33,020 nt of DNA from Phycisphaerales bacterium (GTDB lineage Bacteria > Planctomycetota > Phycisphaerae > Phycisphaerales > SM1A02), in contig RECV01000126.1 of NCBI GenBank assembly GCA_007693845.1, forward strand, positions 1 through 33,020, read 5' to 3'. How positions within the stretch are numbered: the stretch's first letter is position 1; each line of letters opens with the position of its first letter. The notes under the pieces are model-generated. The model made no database searches. It was not told where the DNA came from and saw nothing but the letters and a program-made list of their open reading frames with translations. Shown one piece after another: positions 21,850 to 29,169 of the stretch. The translations under genes were made by a program, and so were the position numbers.

Positions 21850-22440
21850 TCAGCCGGGCGACTCGCGGTCCATCCGGCCGCTCTCATCGGTAGAACCGGA
21901 GTGCAGGCCCTTTTCTTCGGCCATTTCTGACAATTGTTCCATCAAGAGCGATCGGGCCCGGTGCAGACGGCTCATCACCGTTCCGATCGGGACTTCCTGG
22001 ATTTCCGCGATTTCGCGGTATTTCAGCCCCTCCACGCCCCAGAGCAGCAGGACGGACCGATATTCCGGCTTGAGCTGTTCGATGGCGGACTTCAGCCGGC
22101 CGTCCACGTGTTCCCAATCCAGCGACGCCAGATCCCACGCCGGCTCGGGCTCATCGGGCATGGCGATATTCGTCGTGGCATCCGGCATCTCCTCAACCGG
22201 GGTCGGTCTCCGTTTGGTCTTGCTGATATGGGTATAGAAGACGTTGTGTAGAATCTTGAAGAGCCACGGCCGGATCCCCCCGCCCTGCTCCTCAAACCGC
22301 TCCGAGGCGCGGAGTGCCTTCAGATAGGTCTCCTGCACGAGATCAGACGCCTCATCGGGATGCCGGGCCAACTGCATCGCCATGCGGTACACCGAATCGA
22401 GGTGCTCGAGCGCGAGATTCTCAAACTTCTTCCGTTCCAA
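21850..22440 (-). CDS. ECF sigma factor (RpoE-like), TTG start
   Basis: The 196-residue protein has region 2 (LEHLDSVYRMAMQLAR, DEASDLVQETYLKAL, IRPWLFKILHNVFY). Region 4 has LKPEYRSVLLLWGVEGLKY then REIAEIQEVPIGTVMSRLHR. The fold and spacing fit a classic RpoE-like ECF factor. The start must be TTG at 22440, or a much shorter form: an in-frame TGA lies three codons upstream, no ATG occurs before residue 20, and GAGGA sits a few bases before the TTG. The protein then begins MERKKFENLALEHLDSV, a normal ECF start. It is followed by its likely anti-sigma factor and is divergent from an exported thioredoxin-domain gene, across 330 bases. Confidence 0.93.
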   Translation of the reverse strand: MERKKFENLALEHLDSVYRMAMQLARHPDEASDLVQETYLKALRASERFEEQGGGIRPWLFKILHNVFYTHISKTKRRPTPVEEMPDATTNIAMPDEPEPAWDLASLDWEHVDGRLKSAIEQLKPEYRSVLLLWGVEGLKYREIAEIQEVPIGTVMSRLHRARSLLMEQLSEMAEEKGLHSGSTDESGRMDRESPG

Positions 22441-22770
22441 CGATCGTCCTCATGGGAAGGCCCAGATGCGGTGCCACCAGCTCTGTCCGTTCATGGCGGA
22501 TACTGCCCAACTCGAATCGTCGGCACTGTTTCGACACTGAATATGAACCGGGCATGATCCGCGAACTGCTCCGGCGTGGCAACTCCACCATGATCCTGGC
22601 GGGCAGAAAACAAGCTCCGAGCACGATATGTGATGTCCCACCGAGGACACTTTTTCTTCTTCGAAAGGCGGCACCCATGTGGTATGGTGAATATCACATC
22701 ACGTTTCAGGTTTTCCTGCCCGACCGTGCTTTTTCTCCGGGCGGCTTCCAGACACCAGAAGGGGTTGTTC
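22441..22770 (+). other. intergenic region between divergent sigma factor and thioredoxin genes
   Basis: These 330 bases hold no convincing gene. They should contain the promoters of both flanking genes. A candidate for the thioredoxin gene is listed separately (22660-22688). Overlapping its -10 box is a short palindrome GTGAATATCAC (22687-22697). The repeats GTGATGT (22630-22636) and ACATCAC (22696-22702) flank the promoter in inverted order. They could be operator sites. For the sigma gene I saw no clear promoter, and no GGAAC/TCTGA-type ECF self-promoter. Confidence 0.5.
22660..22688 (+). promoter_or_regulatory. possible promoter of the thioredoxin-domain gene
   Basis: TTCGAA (22660-22665), a 17-base spacer and TATGGT (22683-22688) match the consensus at 3 and 4 of 6 positions. 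The start site would lie about 75 bases before the ATG at 22771. It is weak as a housekeeping promoter and could belong to another sigma factor. Confidence 0.33.
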
Positions 22771-24108
22771 ATGTTCCAGAAGATGCATCATCATCTGTCC
22801 CGCGCTATCGCCATCGCTGCTTCGGCGCTCAGTCTGTTGCTGGTTCCGGCCGCTGTCCTTGCGGATGATGTGGCCGGCTGCGGAGCGTTTACGGATCTAT
22901 CGTACGAGGAAGCCAAGACAAAGGCCGAGGATCAGGGGCTGGTGTTCATGGTGTACGCCACGGCATCGTGGTGCGGCCCCTGCCAGTGGATGCAACGGAC
23001 GACCTGGCAGGATGAGGAACTGATCGCCCTGATTCACCAGTTCGCCGTCGTGTACAAGCTCGATGTGGATGAGGAGCGAGCGCTCGCGCAGCAGCACGGA
23101 GTGCAGGCGATGCCCACGATGATCGCCTACCGAGAAGGTGATGAATTCGAACGCACCCGCGGAGCCCGCGATGCGGACTACATGATGACGTGGATTCGCA
23201 ACGTGCACGAAGGGGAGCGAACCGTCACGCAACGCGCTCAGCGACCGGTGCCGCTGGACGTGGATCCCGATGACATCGACCCCCAAGACATTCAGCAACG
23301 AATGAATTTCGCACGACAACTGCTACGGGCACGGAAGTTCGAAGAGGCGACCGAAGAGTTTCTCTGGCTCTGGCAGAACATGCTGGAACACTCCCCCTCC
23401 ATGTATGGCGTGCGCCTCTCCTTCTTCATCAGCGACCTGAAGCGACTCTTCGCCGCACACGAACCCGCCCGCCACCCCTTCGCGGAATTGCGCGATGAAC
23501 TCGAAACGCGCATGAGTCAGGGCAAAGCCGAACGGGATGAAATCGTGGACTGGACGCACCTGAACGGGGCGCTGGGTGATGAGGAACGTTCGCTCGAGTG
23601 GTACGAGGCGCACAAGGACAACCATGACTTGAGCACGGTGATTCGTCAGGTCGAATCGACCGTGTACGATTTACTGGTGTTTCGGAACCGCTGGGCAGAA
23701 GCTGGCCGGCTGGTGCGCAACCCGAAACAGCAGATTCAGCGCTACCTGCACAGGTTGGATATGTTGCAGGAAATGCCCGAGAGAATGGACGGTGATCAGG
23801 CCGCGGAGATTCAGGCGATCATTCGGCAACAGACCGTGAAGTCCGCCAGCAGACTCTACACATCGCTGCTCGCGGCGGAACGTGATGAGGCCGCCGAAAC
23901 GGTCGGCCGGGCTCTGCTGGAGCGCATGGATGACCCCGGAACGCTGCAAACGCTCCTGGAGACGACATTGAACGCGGGGTTCGTCCGCGAGCACCAGTTG
24001 ACGTGGCTGGAGGATGCGGCGATCGCCGAGATCGATGATGAGGAAGTCCGTAGGGCACTTGCAATTCACGCCGAAACCATCCGCAACAAGTTGCCCCAGA
24101 CCATGTGA
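22771..24108 (+). CDS. exported thioredoxin-domain protein with helical C-terminus
   Basis: The 445-residue protein has a signal peptide (basic/His-rich MFQKMHHHLSRAI, hydrophobic IAASALSLLLVPAAVL, cleavage near ADD). A thioredoxin fold follows at about residues 40-155, with the redox motif ATASWCGPCQWM and the cis-proline MPTMIAYREG. After it comes a 280-residue helical part with TPR-like content (FARQLLRARKFEEATEEFLW). The role is likely thiol-disulphide exchange in the periplasm. DsbD- or TlpA-type partners are not visible. The ATG at 22771 is chosen because the signal peptide begins there and GAAGGGG lies upstream. An upstream frame from 22630 adds no domain. It is divergent from the ECF sigma/anti-sigma pair. 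Confidence 0.85.
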   Translation: MFQKMHHHLSRAIAIAASALSLLLVPAAVLADDVAGCGAFTDLSYEEAKTKAEDQGLVFMVYATASWCGPCQWMQRTTWQDEELIALIHQFAVVYKLDVDEERALAQQHGVQAMPTMIAYREGDEFERTRGARDADYMMTWIRNVHEGERTVTQRAQRPVPLDVDPDDIDPQDIQQRMNFARQLLRARKFEEATEEFLWLWQNMLEHSPSMYGVRLSFFISDLKRLFAAHEPARHPFAELRDELETRMSQGKAERDEIVDWTHLNGALGDEERSLEWYEAHKDNHDLSTVIRQVESTVYDLLVFRNRWAEAGRLVRNPKQQIQRYLHRLDMLQEMPERMDGDQAAEIQAIIRQQTVKSASRLYTSLLAAERDEAAETVGRALLERMDDPGTLQTLLETTLNAGFVREHQLTWLEDAAIAEIDDEEVRRALAIHAETIRNKLPQTM

Positions 24109-24144
24109 TTGTCCGTCGGCGCAGCCGCCTGACCGCCGGCGTTG

Positions 24145-25272
24145 TTACTGCTGCGGCCAGGGCTCATCCGCCACGACGATCGCGCTGATGCGCCAGTAGC
24201 CGTAACCGGCATCCGGGTCATCCGGGTCCGGCGGACGGATATCACGGACCGACAGTTCGATCTCATGTTCGCCCGGCGTCAGTTCCGGCAAGGGGATCAT
24301 CGTCGGCTCGACCTTCAGGCCCGGGTGCCAGCCGCTACGATCCAAATCGCTGGACCAGACCTCACGGTCACCGATGACGAATCGGCCGCTGGTCGGATTC
24401 AGCTCGCGCAGTTGCCCGCCGTTTTCCGACCACGGCCGCCAGCGCGCGATGACTTCGCCGTTGATCCGCAGAGTGTGCGTGCGGGTCACAAATTCATCGC
24501 CGCCCCGTCCGTCGGTGGCGTGGCCGGACGTGATGATCCGCAGCCGGGGGCGATCGAGGCCTTCCGGAATGCGGACGCGGCTGCGAACCGTTGGCCGCTC
24601 CGCTTTGACATCGCGAATGAAAAACAGGGGAGCTGCAAACGCCGGCCGGCGGAAACCGACCCCTTCGCGTTCGTAACTGAACTCGAGTGACAAAGACCAT
24701 CCGGGATTGGCGTAGGTGTCGATGAACGCCTGGAGTCGGACGTCGCCGTGCAGCATCGGCGCGAGGGAGGTCAGATCCGCGGTGTATGACGCCGGCCCGC
24801 CGAACGGGGTGATGAACCGGACCAGTTCGATCGTCGCGGGCGGAGATTCCATCCGCTCGTCGTGCCCGAACCTCGCGCGCTGATCCGGGGTCACCTCGTC
24901 CAGCACGAGATTGATGCTGCCGAGCCGCGTCCACGGATCGCCCGGCCGCACCCCGCGGTCACCTTCGATCAGTTGGGGCTCGATGATGATCGTTGCCGTC
25001 ACCCGGCGGGCATCGCGGAGATGGCGTGGTGGATCGGGCAGACGAACCGTCCGTTCGACGATCTGACCGTGCAATCGTCGCAGGCCGTGTTCGGTTTCGT
25101 ACGCCGCCGGTCGTTCGCCATCGAAGTCAATCGGCACCTGGTCGAACGCGGTGACCGATCGATCCTCCACGGCATGGGCGGGCGGAGCCCCGATCGAATT
25201 CAGAGCCAGAGCGAAGAAGAAGATCGCGGCGACGGCAATACGCCGACCGGCGCAGAATTGAGTTGCGAACAT
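24145..25272 (-). CDS. peptide-N-glycosidase F-like exported protein
   Basis: The 375-residue protein has a signal peptide (MFATQFCAGRRIAVAAIFFF to about APPAHA). It resembles PNGase F, which removes N-linked glycans from asparagine. The C-terminal part shows the family pattern: TSGHATDGRGGDEFVTRTHT, INGEVIARW, then DLDRSGWHPG. The middle part has IELVRFITPFGG. The cysteines of the flavobacterial enzyme's GWCPG and neighbouring motifs are replaced (GWHPG, SENGG), so disulphides differ. I could not place the catalytic residues Asp60, Glu118 and Glu206 by eye, so enzymatic activity is unproven. Start: ATG at 25272 follows AAAGG; an ATG at 25278 is possible. The protein ends 37 bases from the convergent thioredoxin gene. 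Confidence 0.68.
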   Translation of the reverse strand: MFATQFCAGRRIAVAAIFFFALALNSIGAPPAHAVEDRSVTAFDQVPIDFDGERPAAYETEHGLRRLHGQIVERTVRLPDPPRHLRDARRVTATIIIEPQLIEGDRGVRPGDPWTRLGSINLVLDEVTPDQRARFGHDERMESPPATIELVRFITPFGGPASYTADLTSLAPMLHGDVRLQAFIDTYANPGWSLSLEFSYEREGVGFRRPAFAAPLFFIRDVKAERPTVRSRVRIPEGLDRPRLRIITSGHATDGRGGDEFVTRTHTLRINGEVIARWRPWSENGGQLRELNPTSGRFVIGDREVWSSDLDRSGWHPGLKVEPTMIPLPELTPGEHEIELSVRDIRPPDPDDPDAGYGYWRISAIVVADEPWPQQ

Positions 25273-25376
25273 GGCCATACCTTTCTGACACGGCCGGGAT
25301 GGCCGATCATCCATGCTTTCGGCCGGATCACGGTCCGTCATTGAACCTTGCCGCGGAACCCGGGCGAACGGGCGGC

Positions 25377-26363
25377 TCAGGACCATGGCGCGATCTCGCC
25401 GGTCAGCGGCTCCACGAGGTCCTTCAGGGTCATCAAGCCGATGGGAACGGCGTGTTGGTCCCGTGCGACGACCGCCATGGGAATCCGTTTCTTCTGCATC
25501 TGACGCATGGCTCGACGGACGTTGGTTCCCGGTGGGAACCACTCGACATCGCGCATCAGAGACGGTACATCCCGTTCCGGCTGTAGCAGCAGGTCCATCA
25601 CCCGCACGATGCCGAGCACTCGTCCGCGGCGATCGACCACCGGAACCCGTGCGTGGTCGGTCTGCCGCAGCAGTTTCTCCCGCTGATCCGGATCCGCGTC
25701 GATCGGGAGCGTCGTGGCCTTGGGCCAGGGCACCATCTCGGCTTCGACTTTCATATCCCGCATAGCCAGGGCGCGATCGGCGAGCGTGGTCTGCGCTTCA
25801 GAGATCAGTCCCGCTGCGGTGCCCTCCTTGATCAACTGGCTCATGCGCTGTCGCGCAGTTCTCGCGGCCCCGTCGCCGGCGCCGAAGAGCCAGCCGGCAA
25901 AATCGCCGAACCACTGCGTCAACGGATTGAGGCCGGTCCAGGTCAACAACCGTTCCGAGCCGCGCAGGAACGGCGCAAAGAAGTACGACCAGCGATCGGT
26001 GTAGGTCCGGAAGAAGTCCTTCGGCAGGGTTTCGCCGAAAATGAACAGCAATGGAACCAGGATGCAGGCGTTGACGATGATCGCCTGCACGGGCGACATG
26101 CCGTAATGGTCAAGGATGAGCGCGAGCCCGAAGCTGCCGGCGTAATTCGCGATATTGTTGCCGATCAGCAGGGTGGACAACATGCGATTCGGGGGGATCA
26201 TGACCTTGCGCAGCATGAGGGCGAGGCGCTCTCCCTGATCCGCGCGGATCGACAACCGCACGCGGTTGAGGGTGTACAACCCGGTCTCAAGACCGGAGAA
26301 AAGCGCGCTGAGGCCGATTCCGATTGCCGCGAGGATGACCGCGCCGAGCAGTTCGTAGTTCAT
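25377..26363 (-). CDS. DUF21/CBS membrane protein (CNNM/CorC-like), second of a pair
   Basis: The 328-residue protein has an N-terminal DUF21 transmembrane domain (AVILAAIGIGLSALFSGLET at the start, then LFIFGETLPKDFFRTYTD). Two CBS motifs follow (RVPVVDRRGRVLGIVRVMDL and IPMAVVARDQHAVPIGLMTLKDLVEPL). The CorC_HlyC domain of related proteins is missing, since the protein ends just after the second CBS motif. Related CNNM/CorC proteins are linked with magnesium or cobalt efflux, older names calling them hemolysins; the substrate here is not known. It overlaps the upstream partner by 4 bases (ATGA), so the two probably form a heteromer. Confidence 0.9.
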   Translation of the reverse strand: MNYELLGAVILAAIGIGLSALFSGLETGLYTLNRVRLSIRADQGERLALMLRKVMIPPNRMLSTLLIGNNIANYAGSFGLALILDHYGMSPVQAIIVNACILVPLLFIFGETLPKDFFRTYTDRWSYFFAPFLRGSERLLTWTGLNPLTQWFGDFAGWLFGAGDGAARTARQRMSQLIKEGTAAGLISEAQTTLADRALAMRDMKVEAEMVPWPKATTLPIDADPDQREKLLRQTDHARVPVVDRRGRVLGIVRVMDLLLQPERDVPSLMRDVEWFPPGTNVRRAMRQMQKKRIPMAVVARDQHAVPIGLMTLKDLVEPLTGEIAPWS

Positions 26364-27703
26364 CGCGCACCTCCCTCACCGGAGGGATCGACGGATCGAT
26401 GCTCAATGTCAATTGTGTGCGGATGCAGAGTGAGTTTCGCGCGCTGCACGCGGACCCGGTCGACTTCGAGAACTTCCAGCTCCAGATTGCCCAGCGCCAC
26501 CTGGTCGCCGACGTTTGGCGCGCGCCCGAGTCGATCGATGATGAGCCCCCCGACCGTCGAGACGTGGGGCATGCCGGCGGCGTACCCGAACGCTTCGGCC
26601 CAGTCGTACACGCTCATGTCGCCGTCCACTTCCCAGGTCGTCGGCGAGAGTCGTCGCGGCGGTTCGACATCGGGCTCTTCGTTGGTCACAAGATCTCCAA
26701 CGAGCCGCTCGATGATATCTTCGAGCGTGATCAGCCCCGCGGTGCCGCCGTACTCGTCGACAACAATGGCGATGCGTGATTTCCATTTCCGAAGCTGTTC
26801 CAGCACCTGCTCCAGCGAGGCGTGAAGCGGCACGAAGTGCGGTTTGTCCATGATGCGGCGGATGGTGGTGCGACCGTCTCGCGCTGCGAGCAGATAGCGC
26901 TTGACGGGCAGCACCCCGATGACTTCATCTACATCGCCGCGGTACACGGGTAACCTGCCGTGGCCGCTCTCCATGGCAAGCTTGCGCACGTGATCCGGCT
27001 TGGCGTGAACGGGCACGGCCACCATGCGCACGCGCGGCGTCATGACATCGCGCACCTTCAGGCGGCTGAGGGAAATCACATCGAGCAAGATCCGCTGCTC
27101 TTCCGCGTCGATCACCCCCTGCTCACCGGAGATCTCCAGCAAAGTGCGCAGCTCTTCCTCGCTCAACACCGGCGGCGCCTCCGACGGCGCGGTCAATCGG
27201 CTCAACGGCGTGACGATCAACGTATCAAGCACCAGACGCAACGGCGCGATCGCCCGGTGTAACGTGAAGAGCGGCGGGGCCACCACCGAAACGAACATCA
27301 GCCGCTTGGAGTTGGCCAGCATCTTCGGCAAGACCTCGCCGAGCAACACGATCGCCAACAGGGTCAACAGCGCGAGCATCAAACCGCCCGCCACGCCGAC
27401 CTCCGCCCGCATCGTGAGCACGGAACTGATGACGAAGTAAAGCACGTTGACCGTCATGTTGCCCAGCAGGACGGTGATGAGCAGCATGCGCTGGTCGGAC
27501 AGCAGCGCTTCGACCGCGCGGCTGACGATCGATCCGCTCCGGCGCAATTGCATGCGCTCGGTGCCGGTCATACTGAACAGCGCCGTTTCGGAGCCGGAAA
27601 AGAACGCGCTGATCAGCAACAGGAACGGAAGCAGAAGCAGCAGCGGCAGATCCATCGCCTCCCAGCCGAGAAACGTCGTCGCAACGTCGGCGGAGTCGGA
27701 CAT
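26360..27703 (-). CDS. DUF21/CBS/CorC_HlyC membrane protein, first of a pair
   Basis: The 447-residue protein has the full CNNM/CorC layout. The DUF21 domain (LLLISAFFSGSETALFSMTG, LLTLLAIVLLGEVLPKMLAN) has about four membrane segments. A CBS pair follows (VRDVMTPRVRMVAVPVHAKP, then IAIVVDEYGGTAGLITLEDI). The C-terminal CorC_HlyC domain is recognisable (GLIIDRLGRAPNVGDQVALG). The ATG at 27703 is the chosen start. A GTG 9 codons upstream (27730) would lie almost at the transcription start if the TACAAT box on the minus strand (27739-27744) is the -10. The partner gene overlaps by 4 bases. Likely role: metal-ion transport in the inner membrane, by family only. Confidence 0.91.
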   Translation of the reverse strand: MSDSADVATTFLGWEAMDLPLLLLLPFLLLISAFFSGSETALFSMTGTERMQLRRSGSIVSRAVEALLSDQRMLLITVLLGNMTVNVLYFVISSVLTMRAEVGVAGGLMLALLTLLAIVLLGEVLPKMLANSKRLMFVSVVAPPLFTLHRAIAPLRLVLDTLIVTPLSRLTAPSEAPPVLSEEELRTLLEISGEQGVIDAEEQRILLDVISLSRLKVRDVMTPRVRMVAVPVHAKPDHVRKLAMESGHGRLPVYRGDVDEVIGVLPVKRYLLAARDGRTTIRRIMDKPHFVPLHASLEQVLEQLRKWKSRIAIVVDEYGGTAGLITLEDIIERLVGDLVTNEEPDVEPPRRLSPTTWEVDGDMSVYDWAEAFGYAAGMPHVSTVGGLIIDRLGRAPNVGDQVALGNLELEVLEVDRVRVQRAKLTLHPHTIDIEHRSVDPSGEGGAR

Positions 27704-27803
27704 GGTCGGCGGTTCATCGGACGGCGTCACGACCGTGAATTGTAACGATTGGACAGCGGCACCCCTGCCGGCTGCGCATCAGCCCGCACGATCGTCGCTT
27801 CGA

Positions 27804-28742
27804 TCAGGGCATCAGTTCCGTTCGGTTGCGCGGCAGATGGAAGCTGGTGGGCAAAAGATAATTACGGCCGTTGTAGCTGGTGACGCGTCCGCTGATCAGC
27901 AGCGGCTCCCGTCCGCCGGTCCGGCGCGCGCGTGCTTCGAGCCGTTCCAGCAGCAGGCACGGCAGCAGCGTCATCGGCGGATCGCTCTGGCCCGACGCGT
28001 CGGCTTCAAACACCACCCGCCACGCGCCCCCCGCACCGCGCGCCAGCCGCACACGCCGGTACAGGACCAATGTCCCCTCCGGGACCAGCCGTTCGTCATG
28101 CGCCATGGTGCCGGCTTCGATCTCCGGCCGCCGGGCGGTTTCACCCGCTCGCTCGCGCATTTCGCGCATGAGTTCCTCGGCGGAGCGCTGTCCTTCCCGA
28201 TCAGAACGTGGGCGGGCCTCTCGGTCTCGATCCTGCGCGCGCGGCGTTGCGTGCGAAATCACGCGCGGCGGGGCATGAACCAGTAAGTAGTTCTCCTGAT
28301 CGTAAACCGTGATCTCGCCGGTGATCTCAAAGATGATCTCCTGTCCCCCAGCACCGGTCAGAACCTGTTGCATCTCCCCCAGATAGATGTTCGGCAGCAG
28401 GATCAGCGAATAGACCGGCAACTCCGAATCCGGAGCATCGATTTCAAAGTGCCAGCGGCCGGTCATTTCGCTCTGGGTGACCCGCCCCCGGACCTGCGTC
28501 GCAACGCTGCCTTCCCGTAGAAGCATCCGCTGAGGCGCATGAACCTCGGATTGATCTCCGTGGGCGCCGGCCGGCGGCAGGGTCGGCTCAGGCGGCGCGA
28601 CGGAACGTTCATCCCGATTCTCCGCGGCGTCGGACGTGACGGGCATCGCGCTCGCCGGCATCGCCAAAGCGAGGATGAACAGAAGCGACACGCAGGTCGC
28701 CATGAATCCGGGGATATTCTTGCGGTGGCGATCTTCGCTCAT
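27804..28742 (-). CDS. uncharacterised exported protein with a repeated motif
   Basis: The 312-residue protein begins with a signal peptide (MSEDRHRKNIPG, hydrophobic FMATCVSLLFILALAMPA, cleavage near ASA). Two parts share a pattern: GEITVYDQENYLLVHAPPRV in the middle and GRVTSYNGRNYLLPTSFHLP at the C-terminus. Each is preceded by LLP-containing segments (SLILLPNIYL and MTLLPCLLLERL). So there is probably a duplicated small beta domain, separated by an Arg/Glu-rich, disordered linker (about residues 165-205). I recognise no family. The gene has a predicted promoter and a leader with inverted repeats. It lies 100 bases upstream of the DUF21 pair on the same strand. Confidence 0.75.
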   Translation of the reverse strand: MSEDRHRKNIPGFMATCVSLLFILALAMPASAMPVTSDAAENRDERSVAPPEPTLPPAGAHGDQSEVHAPQRMLLREGSVATQVRGRVTQSEMTGRWHFEIDAPDSELPVYSLILLPNIYLGEMQQVLTGAGGQEIIFEITGEITVYDQENYLLVHAPPRVISHATPRAQDRDREARPRSDREGQRSAEELMREMRERAGETARRPEIEAGTMAHDERLVPEGTLVLYRRVRLARGAGGAWRVVFEADASGQSDPPMTLLPCLLLERLEARARRTGGREPLLISGRVTSYNGRNYLLPTSFHLPRNRTELMP

Positions 28743-29014
28743 GAAAAAAACCTCAGCACACTTGGGAGCAACGGCATCGGTTCAACCGGCGGTCCGTAGG
28801 GACCCGCTTTGCAGCATTCGGTCCAACTCGCCGCAGGTGATGTGGAGCAGACCGACCCTCGCCCCACCGAATGACGAGGATAGCAGGTCCAATCCCAGTC
28901 AGACAATCGTCCATGCGGGGCGTCGAACCTGAGCAAACCGTCCGGCAATCGGGATGTCCATTCCGAAAAGTCCGGAGAAAGTGATTGATTCGGCCACACA
29001 TGAGGACAGACTAC
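28743..29014 (-). other. intergenic region between divergent exported-protein genes, with inverted repeats
   Basis: No convincing gene lies here, apart from the short ORF listed next. On the minus strand a promoter (28877-28906) is followed by a leader of about 128 bases. The 8-base repeats CATTCGGT (28815-28822) and ACCGAATG (28866-28873) are perfect inverted copies 43 bases apart. A short stem, GGTCC/GGACC around 28789-28805, also lies in the leader. I saw no good plus-strand promoter for the subtilase gene. Confidence 0.45.
28877..28906 (-). promoter_or_regulatory. predicted promoter of the repeated-motif exported protein gene
   Basis: On the minus strand TTGTCT (28901-28906), an 18-base spacer and TATCCT (28877-28882) match the consensus at 4 of 6 positions each. 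The start site would be near 28870, right at the 5' arm of the inverted repeat. Confidence 0.42.
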
Positions 29015-29143
29015 ATGATGAAGCAAATCGTCCAGGAACGCGTGAAGTGGTCCCAGCTCGCTTCGGTTGAGGCCACACCGGAGGGGTATGTTCGCTCGAG
29101 TGTGACCCGAAACCGACCGAATCGAATGCGAACAAAAACGTGA
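29015..29143 (+). CDS. possible 42-codon leader ORF before the subtilase
   Basis: ATG ATG begins 8 bases after GAGGA, a good ribosome site. The 42-residue product begins MMKQIVQERVKWSQLASVEA and has no hydrophobic stretch. Its TGA (29141-29143) overlaps a GTG (29140) that opens the subtilase frame, as GTGA, so it could couple translation. Codon use is mixed in third position (A and T common), unlike the strongly GC-rich neighbours. It may therefore be a leader or a chance frame. Confidence 0.3.
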   Translation: MMKQIVQERVKWSQLASVEATPEGYVRSSVTRNRPNRMRTKT

Positions 29144-29169
29144 TCCAACCTGAGTGGTCTCCTCCTGTC

